A DNA stretch of 11,399 nt. It comes from CBDUUP01 sp965370435. Lineage in GTDB: Bacteria; Chloroflexota; Anaerolineae; Anaerolineales; UBA11579. The notes under the pieces were generated by a model. It was not told where the DNA came from and ran no database searches. It saw nothing but the letters and a program-made list of their open reading frames with translations. Position numbers and translations under genes: made by a program. Location: assembly GCA_965370435.1 (NCBI GenBank), contig CBDUUP010000113.1, positions 1-11,399 on the forward strand. The letters are read 5' to 3'. Below are positions 6,784-11,399 of this stretch, one piece after another; positions within the stretch are counted from its first letter, which is position 1; every line of letters begins with the position of its first letter.

Positions 6784-8346
6784 ATGAAATTGGTCACAGT
6801 GCCTGAAATGCTTCAAATCGAAAGGGAGGCGGACGCCAGCGGCCACAGCTATTCACAGATGATGGAGAATGCCGGTCGAGGACTGGCTGAGGCGGTTCGC
6901 GATGCGTATAGCCATTTTGAGGAGGGCGGTGTGATGGCGTTGGTGGGTTCGGGGAATAACGGAGGGGATGCGTTGGTTGCATTGACTTACTTGGTGGAAA
7001 GGGGTTGGCCGGCAGCCGCATACCTGGTTCGCCCACGTCCGGTTGATGATCCGCTGGTGAAACGCCTGAGAAATGAAGAAGGGGAGATATTTTATATGGA
7101 GGAAGACCCAGATTATGAAACCTTGAAATCCTTGTTAGCCAGCCGGAGAGTTTTGATGGATGGCGTCCTGGGGACGGGCATCCAATTGCCGCTGCGCGAG
7201 CAAATTGCTGAGGTGTTGGCGGTTGTCCAGAGAATATTGCTGGAAATGGATGACCGGCCGGTGGTGGTCGGGGTGGATTGCCCTTCCGGGGTGGATTGTC
7301 AGAGTGGGGAGGCGGCCGCGGAGGTTCTGCCCACGGATATGACCGTGTCTATGGCGGCGGTGAAAGTTGGGCTGCTCAAGCTCCCGGCGTTTGGTTTGTT
7401 GGGCGATCTGCGAGTGGTGGGGATTGGGCTTCCTGATGATCTCCCCTCCTGGGAGGATATAAGGCGGGAGGTTCCAGATGGCCTTATGGTCAAGGCGATA
7501 TTGCCTCCCCGACCTCTGGACGCGCATAAAGGCACTTTTGGCACTGTGTTGGCCGTGGCTGGTTCGTTGAATTATACCGGCGCGGCATTGCTGGCCGGGG
7601 AGGCGGCGTTCCGCATAGGGGCGGGATGGGTGACGCTGGCGGTGATTGGGCCGGTGCACCGCGCTCTGGCAGGCCATTTCCCCGAAGCGACCTGGCTGCC
7701 TCTCCCGGATGTGGATGGGTTCATTGCGGCGGAGGCTGCCGAGATAGTGAGGGGCAACCTGGACCGGGTCACCGCGTTGCTGGTCGGGCCTGGTTTGGGG
7801 ATGAAGGAGCCTACCCGAGATTTCATGGAGGCCTTGATTGATCCTGAATTGCCTTCGATGGTGGTTGACGCTGATGGCCTGAAAATCTTAGCTCAAATCC
7901 CGGGGTGGGCAGCCCGGCTGCCGTCGCCCGCGATTCTGACGCCTCATCCGGGTGAAATGGCTGTATTGACCGGACTTCCAAAAGAGGATATTCAAGCCAA
8001 TCGCATCCAGGTCGCAGAAGATTTTGCGGGTCAATGGGGACACGTGGTGGTTCTGAAAGGGGCGTTCACCGTCATCGCCGGGCCGGATGGACGAACCGCG
8101 ATGATCCCGGCCGCGACGCCGGCATTGGCACGGGCGGGGACCGGCGATGTCTTGGCGGGGATGATGACGGGCTTGCGGGCGCAAGGGGTGGAGGCTTTCC
8201 CGGCGGCAATTGCAGGCGCATGGCTTCACGCTCAGGCTGGATTGCGGGCGGCTGAGAAAATGGGCAGTACGGCGGCGGTCCTGGCGGGGGATGTGTTGCG
8301 GGCGGTGGGGGATGTTTTGGGGGATTTGGAGAGACTCAGCGATTGA
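6784..8346 (+). CDS. nnr: Bifunctional NAD(P)H-hydrate epimerase / ADP-dependent NAD(P)H-hydrate dehydratase
   Basis: This metabolite-repair enzyme restores NADH and NADPH from their damaged hydrates. The N-terminal half (YjeF_N, about 1-220) epimerises R-NAD(P)HX to S-NAD(P)HX. The C-terminal half (YjeF_C, about 235-515) dehydrates S-NAD(P)HX using ADP. Visible motifs are GSGNNGGDAL (55-64), DGVLGTG (126-132), VDCPSGVD (164-171), HKGTFGTVLAVAGS (248-261), VDADGL (361-366), TPHPGEMAVLTG (386-397) and ARAGTGDVLAGM (449-460), where the Asp of TGD is the conserved catalytic aspartate. The 520 residues fit the fused bacterial form (about 500-515). GAGGG lies 7 nt before the ATG, and the gene is 11 bp after the dehydrogenase, so it is likely in the same transcript. 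It is a housekeeping function, possibly placed here because the operon works with nicotinamide cofactors. The stop codon sits in a palindromic repeat. Confidence 0.95.
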   Translation: MKLVTVPEMLQIEREADASGHSYSQMMENAGRGLAEAVRDAYSHFEEGGVMALVGSGNNGGDALVALTYLVERGWPAAAYLVRPRPVDDPLVKRLRNEEGEIFYMEEDPDYETLKSLLASRRVLMDGVLGTGIQLPLREQIAEVLAVVQRILLEMDDRPVVVGVDCPSGVDCQSGEAAAEVLPTDMTVSMAAVKVGLLKLPAFGLLGDLRVVGIGLPDDLPSWEDIRREVPDGLMVKAILPPRPLDAHKGTFGTVLAVAGSLNYTGAALLAGEAAFRIGAGWVTLAVIGPVHRALAGHFPEATWLPLPDVDGFIAAEAAEIVRGNLDRVTALLVGPGLGMKEPTRDFMEALIDPELPSMVVDADGLKILAQIPGWAARLPSPAILTPHPGEMAVLTGLPKEDIQANRIQVAEDFAGQWGHVVVLKGAFTVIAGPDGRTAMIPAATPALARAGTGDVLAGMMTGLRAQGVEAFPAAIAGAWLHAQAGLRAAEKMGSTAAVLAGDVLRAVGDVLGDLERLSD

Positions 8347-8383
8347 AGTCGCATGACGACTAAAGTCAGGCGACTAAAGTCGC
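8339..8383. repeat. Palindromic repeat cluster (GCGACTAAAGTCGC type), three copies
   Basis: Three related 14-bp units occur at 8339-8352 (GCGATTGAAGTCGC), 8356-8369 (ACGACTAAAGTCAG) and 8370-8383 (GCGACTAAAGTCGC). The last is a perfect 6-bp inverted repeat around AA. CGACTAAAGTC is repeated exactly at 8357-8367 and 8371-8381. The first copy contains the TGA stop (8344-8346) of the NAD(P)HX repair gene. The structure resembles REP-like or BIME-like extragenic palindromes. Nearby inverted repeats continue the element-like character. Confidence 0.7.
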
Positions 8384-8397
8384 GCCAACATTTACGA

Positions 8398-8444
8398 AGT
8401 CCGCCCCTTCGAGAAAAGCCTCAGGGCAAAGCCTTCGGCGGACT
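8398..8444. repeat. Inverted repeat AGTCCGCC / GGCGGACT
   Basis: Eight bases at 8398-8405 are perfectly complementary to 8437-8444 around a 31-nt loop. A smaller alternative hairpin, CGAAG (8395-8399) with CTTCG (8407-8411), overlaps the left arm. The T-run expected of a terminator is absent. It adjoins the palindromic cluster and is probably part of the same non-coding element. Confidence 0.55.
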
Positions 8445-8486
8445 AAAAACGGCTATTGGATCAAAGAATTGTATTGGGTGAAAAGG

Positions 8487-8514
8487 CGAGAGACTGGCAT
8501 GAGCCAGTCTCTCG
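8487..8514. terminator. 12-bp perfect hairpin between convergent operons (likely bidirectional terminator)
   Basis: CGAGAGACTGGC (8487-8498) pairs perfectly with GCCAGTCTCTCG (8503-8514) around the loop ATGA. It lies between the end of the plus-strand repair gene and the end of the minus-strand YtxH-like gene. On the minus strand it is followed by CCTTTTC, a weak U-tract. On the plus strand TTGGAC follows, so termination there would rest on the stem alone or on Rho. A dispersed repeat is the alternative explanation. Confidence 0.6.
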
Positions 8515-8522
8515 TTGGACTC

Positions 8523-8547
8523 GGGGTTAAATACCACCTGTAACCCC
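8523..8547. other. Second inverted repeat (GGGGTTA / TAACCCC)
   Basis: A 7-bp perfect inverted repeat, 8523-8529 with 8541-8547, encloses an 11-nt loop. It lies 40 nt downstream of the YtxH-like stop on the minus strand and directly before the 12-bp hairpin. It could add to transcription termination or mRNA 3'-end protection of the minus-strand cluster. There is no T-run. Confidence 0.4.
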
Positions 8548-8587
8548 TCATGGGTGGAAAAACTTCACTCCGCTTGGAAAGAGAAAC

Positions 8588-9028
8588 CTAGCTGGAGGCT
8601 TTCTTGGCGGCAGGTTTCTCGCCGTCTCCGGAAGCTTTCTTGGCAGCGGGTTTTCCGCCGTCTCCGTCAGTCTCTTTTTTCTTGCGGGTGGCCGCTTTCT
8701 TGCCAGCCTCGATAGCGTCTCCAATGCGGGCTTTTTGTTCTTCAAGCACCAGTTGGCCGCGTTCACGCAGGTTGTCGGCGCGCTCTCGGGCCATGGCGGC
8801 CAGTTCTTCTGCGCGGGTGCGGGCTTCCAGGGCGGCGGCCTCGGCGCGAGCGTAGGCCTCTTCCGCGGTCTCAACAGCTTTGTCGCGCAGTTCTATGCTC
8901 CGGTCTCGGATGATGGTCCGGGTCTCTTCGCCGGATTGGGGGGCCAGCAGCAGAGCTACGACCGCGCCAACCAATCCGCCAATTACAAAACCAGAAAAGA
9001 ATGCGCCAAATTCGTCACGATCAGACAT
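8588..9028 (-). CDS. YtxH-like protein with duplicated lysine/alanine-rich tail
   Basis: The protein has 146 residues. After a short acidic start (MSDRDEFGAF), residues 11-29 form one glycine-rich membrane segment (GFVIGGLVGAVVALLLAP), followed by QSGEETR. This is the hallmark of the YtxH / gas-vesicle-like (DUF883-related) stress protein group. Residues 38-105 are a long, charged, alanine-rich helix, probably a coiled coil. The tail is strongly basic and contains two 12-residue repeats, GDGGKPAAKKAS (122-133) and GDGEKPAAKKAS (134-145), encoded by a 36-bp tandem duplication. It recalls histone-H1-like tails and could bind nucleic acid or acidic polymer. GGAGGT 5 nt before the ATG supports the start. 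It is 26 bp after the two-helix membrane protein gene and is likely cotranscribed with it, as ytxG-ytxH are in Bacillus. The molecular role of the family is not well defined. Confidence 0.78.
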   Translation of the reverse strand: MSDRDEFGAFFSGFVIGGLVGAVVALLLAPQSGEETRTIIRDRSIELRDKAVETAEEAYARAEAAALEARTRAEELAAMARERADNLRERGQLVLEEQKARIGDAIEAGKKAATRKKKETDGDGGKPAAKKASGDGEKPAAKKASS

Positions 9029-9054
9029 TGTAAACCTCCAATATTGGGATTAAA

Positions 9055-9525
9055 CTAACGATCTCGAGTTAATTTGAGAAGATCCAGCACGCGTTTTAAT
9101 CCGGCCAGATATTCATTGAGCTTGATGACCGGCTCGACCATGTTGTCGGTCAGGAATTCGGTCGTGCCGCGCAGGGTGTTCACCGTTTCGCTGGTGGATT
9201 CTAAGATGGGTTTCACTTCATTTTGCAGCAAGTTTATCAGCCGGGCAACCTGGATGACCAGGAGGGTCAGCGCCGCGCCGATGACGAGGGCTTCAAACGC
9301 CATGAAAATGATAAAGATGTCCCGGATGGTTTCGGTGGGCGATCCGGGTTGGAGCAAATAGAGAACCGAGATTACCACCGCGGCGATAATGAACACCACC
9401 ACGATGACGCCAACGATGATGATCCTCCGCTGCTGGGCTTTTTCCTCAGGAGTGAGGGGAGGCTTGGTTGGAGTCGTATTCTCCGCGGGGTCAACCAGAG
9501 GAGCGGTTTCGGTTTCCATGCTCAT
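9055..9525 (-). CDS. Two-helix membrane protein, YtxG/DUF948-like
   Basis: The product has 156 residues. A polar, proline/threonine-rich N-terminus (1-33) is followed by TM1 (about 35-58), a short loop (QPGSPTETIRD), and TM2 (about 68-92) running into an amphipathic helix. The C-terminal part (about 98-150), with NEVKPILESTSETVNTLRGTT and NMVEPVIKLNEYLAGLKRVLDLL, has the heptad-like pattern of DUF948 proteins, which pair with YtxH in Bacillus. That family resemblance is by pattern only. It lies between the TIM-barrel gene (14-bp gap) and the YtxH-like gene (26-bp gap). No Shine-Dalgarno precedes the ATG at 9525. A second in-frame ATG at 9519 may be the true start of a leaderless message. The protein is probably an envelope scaffold, without a visible catalytic site. 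Confidence 0.68.
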   Translation of the reverse strand: MSMETETAPLVDPAENTTPTKPPLTPEEKAQQRRIIIVGVIVVVFIIAAVVISVLYLLQPGSPTETIRDIFIIFMAFEALVIGAALTLLVIQVARLINLLQNEVKPILESTSETVNTLRGTTEFLTDNMVEPVIKLNEYLAGLKRVLDLLKLTRDR

Positions 9526-9526
9526 T

Positions 9527-9556
9527 ATTATACATTACATTAAGGCGTAATACCAA
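9527..9556 (-). promoter_or_regulatory. Candidate internal promoter for the YtxG/YtxH-like pair
   Basis: On the minus strand TTGGTA (9556-9551) and TATAAT (9532-9527) are 18 bp apart, giving 4/6 and 6/6 matches to the housekeeping consensus. Transcription would start near 9520-9519, at the second ATG of the YtxG-like frame, giving an mRNA with no leader. The promoter overlaps the end of the TIM-barrel coding sequence. Confidence 0.45.
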
Positions 9557-11399
9557 GCAGGCGGGGGAACCAATACCACAACACATCCGCGGCAGGTTTC
9601 CCGTGGATGGAAAGGGATTTGTCCTCCAGGGTGGTGGGCGGGTAGTATCCCCGACTGACAAATCCGGTTATCCAATCCCGGCTGTTGACAACTTTCAGGA
9701 GGGTGTTGTAGGCATCTACTTGCTCTTGCAGGTCAAGTTGAACGCTGGAAATGTCCCGGTTGGGACGGCTGAGGGCCTCCAGGCGCAAGCATCCGACCTG
9801 GGTGTTGGGGATGCAGCCGGTGATGCCGCCGTCCGCGGAGGGGTAGCCCACGCTCAAGATAATGGGCTTTTTGATCTGGACTTGAAAGAGGGCTAATTGA
9901 CCGTCCACTAAACGGGCGGCTTCAATTTCCAGTTCTTCTGCGGAGGCGTTGGGGTTGGTTGTGAGAGCGGGCGACCAGAGCACATATATTTGGTCTACGC
10001 TGTCGAGGAAGGCAGGATAGGATTGGATGCCTTCTGGGAATGGCAGCGCCCAGGCAAGCGTTCCGTCAAAGCGGGAGCGGACCTCGGCCAGCAGTTCCCG
10101 CCATCTCGCTTCGGCGTTGGCTGGGAGATTGGAGGGGTTGCCGTCGGGCAGGGTTCCGCCGGGAAGGGCAGGGGTGATCCAGTCGCCGCCTAGAATTAAA
10201 GTTTGCGCGCCCTGACGGGAGGCCAGGTCGGCGTGGTGCAAGGCGAAGATCCGGTAGCGTTCAAACCAGGACTCCCACCAGGCGTTGTCGCGGGGGGCTT
10301 CCAGCCACCAGGTATCTGGATCGGAAGGGAAGCGAGGGGTTGGCTGGAGGGCGACGTTTAGATTGCGCTGGCGGGCTTTTTCCATCGTCCCCGCCAGGTC
10401 CAGCCAGAGGGCGTCATTCCCGGCAACTTGTTCCAGCACCGGCGGATTGTTGCGGGTGTAGGTCCAGGTTGGGTTGAGGATCACCCAATTGGCGCCCAGG
10501 TATTTCACGTTATCCAAGGCTCGCGAATATAGCGAATCCCAGGAAGGGTGATAGCCAGCCTGGAAAGCTACCCCAGCTACGAAATTCGAGTCACGGGCGA
10601 GGATGTCAACGGAAGGGACGGATGTTGATTCTCTCAATGGTGAGAGCCATTGCCAATCCTTCACCGCGTCTATCATGGTCTGGGTGAGCAGGCTGGTGCT
10701 CACCGGGCGACCGGTGGGGTTTCTGCCTGCGGTTTGGAGATCGTCTGCGCTGCCGCATTGAGCGTCCCGGCAATAGCGATAACTGATGGTGCTCAGATCA
10801 TCCAGGGGGCTGTGCAGGGCATATATCCAGCGGTTGGAATCTGTGGTCGGCCACATGGGGATAGGTTCGGTCCATCCGAACGGGTTTAACTGTAAGAAAA
10901 TCGTGTCGCCGCTGCGGGTGTGATCGGGAACGGTCACGTCAAACCAGATGGGGGAGGAGCTTTTAGATTTCCAGGTTTCGACGAGATCCTCAACCAGGAA
11001 GGTTTGGAGACCATCCGGCACGATCAGTTGGCGCACCCGGAAGCGGCCATCTTGGGTTTGTTCAGCGTTCCAGAAGCCATCTCCCAGGGTAAATTTGTAG
11101 CGGATATCCACCCCTGCGGGGAGAGAAATTGAGATCGAATAACGTCCATCGGCTTGTTTAGTGAGCGCCGGCATGCGGGAGGCCATTGTGCTGACCCCTC
11201 CAGACAGGCTGGCGTAGGTATTGCCCAGTTGGTATAGATTGCCTGCCAGACGCACCGGCGTGCCGTCCACTGTGTCTTGGGGGACGATGGTAAGAAAGGT
11301 GACAGTCACCATTGGCGCTTGACGCATCTGGATGGGGGCGGGCGTGGTTAGATCGGCGGCAACGGTCGCACCTTGTTGAAAGGTGCGATAGGAGCCATC
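9540..11399 (-). CDS. Multidomain protein: beta-sandwich (CBM-like) modules plus glycoside-hydrolase-like TIM barrel (N-terminus cut by window edge)
   Basis: The frame is open to the right edge, giving 619 residues (numbered from 11399). An internal Met at residue 25 is unlikely to be the start, because DGSYRTFQQG just before it looks like the end of a preceding module. Residues 30-140 look like a starch-binding-type sandwich, with the diagnostic YKFTLGDGFWNAE and then DGRFRVRQL. Residues 150-235 form a second sandwich with WFDVTVPD and ISYRYC. From about 270 to 619 there is a TIM-barrel-like domain: LGANWVILNPTWTY, GTMEKARQRNLNVALQP, WWESWFERYRIFALHHADLA, LILGGDWITP, ILSVGYPSADGGITGC, WITGFVSRGYYPP, HGKPAADVLWYWFP. 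The layout resembles GH113-like or related families, but the strand-4 end is GGD rather than a Glu-containing motif, so catalysis is uncertain. It is probably exported, with any signal peptide outside the window. It leads the minus-strand cluster. Confidence 0.72.
   Translation of the reverse strand, partial: DGSYRTFQQGATVAADLTTPAPIQMRQAPMVTVTFLTIVPQDTVDGTPVRLAGNLYQLGNTYASLSGGVSTMASRMPALTKQADGRYSISISLPAGVDIRYKFTLGDGFWNAEQTQDGRFRVRQLIVPDGLQTFLVEDLVETWKSKSSSPIWFDVTVPDHTRSGDTIFLQLNPFGWTEPIPMWPTTDSNRWIYALHSPLDDLSTISYRYCRDAQCGSADDLQTAGRNPTGRPVSTSLLTQTMIDAVKDWQWLSPLRESTSVPSVDILARDSNFVAGVAFQAGYHPSWDSLYSRALDNVKYLGANWVILNPTWTYTRNNPPVLEQVAGNDALWLDLAGTMEKARQRNLNVALQPTPRFPSDPDTWWLEAPRDNAWWESWFERYRIFALHHADLASRQGAQTLILGGDWITPALPGGTLPDGNPSNLPANAEARWRELLAEVRSRFDGTLAWALPFPEGIQSYPAFLDSVDQIYVLWSPALTTNPNASAEELEIEAARLVDGQLALFQVQIKKPIILSVGYPSADGGITGCIPNTQVGCLRLEALSRPNRDISSVQLDLQEQVDAYNTLLKVVNSRDWITGFVSRGYYPPTTLEDKSLSIHGKPAADVLWYWFPRLLGITP

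Noticed and set aside
7135..7677. A 180-residue minus-strand open frame
   Set aside because: It is antisense to the NAD(P)HX repair gene and has an Arg/His/Gln-rich composition typical of shadow frames.
8735..9058. A plus-strand 107-residue frame over the YtxH-like gene
   Set aside because: The minus-strand frame has a membrane segment, a family signature and a good ribosome-binding site. The plus frame has none of these.

Overview
The window looks like ordinary chromosomal DNA from an anaerobic bacterium, most likely a member of the Chloroflexota (Anaerolineae-like). This placement is inferred from the gene content: a tungsten/molybdenum aldehyde:ferredoxin oxidoreductase, a YtxH-type stress protein, a multidomain TIM-barrel protein of a style I associate with that group, and short palindromic intergenic repeats. 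No 16S rRNA or other phylogenetic marker is present, so the placement is tentative. I see no phage, transposase, CRISPR array or integration signature.

Left part (1-2914, minus strand): a tight operon read right to left, plsX -> fabF -> a membrane protein with a NERD-like domain that runs off the left edge. plsX and fabF supply phospholipid and fatty-acid synthesis. The third gene overlaps fabF by 4 bp and has lost the catalytic residues of the nuclease fold it resembles.

Middle (2915-3540): a divergent intergenic region of about 640 bp. It holds a lone tRNA-Leu(GAG) with a fully consensus sigma-70-type promoter and an intrinsic terminator. Downstream of it lie an AT-rich stretch, a triplicated CAC(A/G)GAG motif and an 8-bp tandem repeat.

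Right of that (3556-8346, plus strand): a four-gene operon of an SCP2-type lipid-binding protein, an aldehyde:ferredoxin oxidoreductase, an extended short-chain dehydrogenase of the 3beta-HSD/HpnA-like type, and the bifunctional NAD(P)H-hydrate repair enzyme. The first two are 8 bp apart, the second and third overlap by 16 bp, and the third and fourth are 11 bp apart. A plausible but unproven reading is a lipid-aldehyde or lipid-alcohol oxidation module whose substrate is presented by the SCP2 protein. This is the most system-like part of the window.

Right end (8347-11399): palindromic repeats and two hairpins separate the plus-strand operon from a convergent minus-strand cluster. Read right to left, that cluster is a large TIM-barrel protein with beta-sandwich modules (5' end outside the window), a two-helix membrane protein resembling YtxG/DUF948, and a YtxH-like protein with a lysine/alanine-rich duplicated tail. 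The YtxG-like gene has no Shine-Dalgarno sequence and a -10 box at its start codon, which suggests a leaderless internal transcript.
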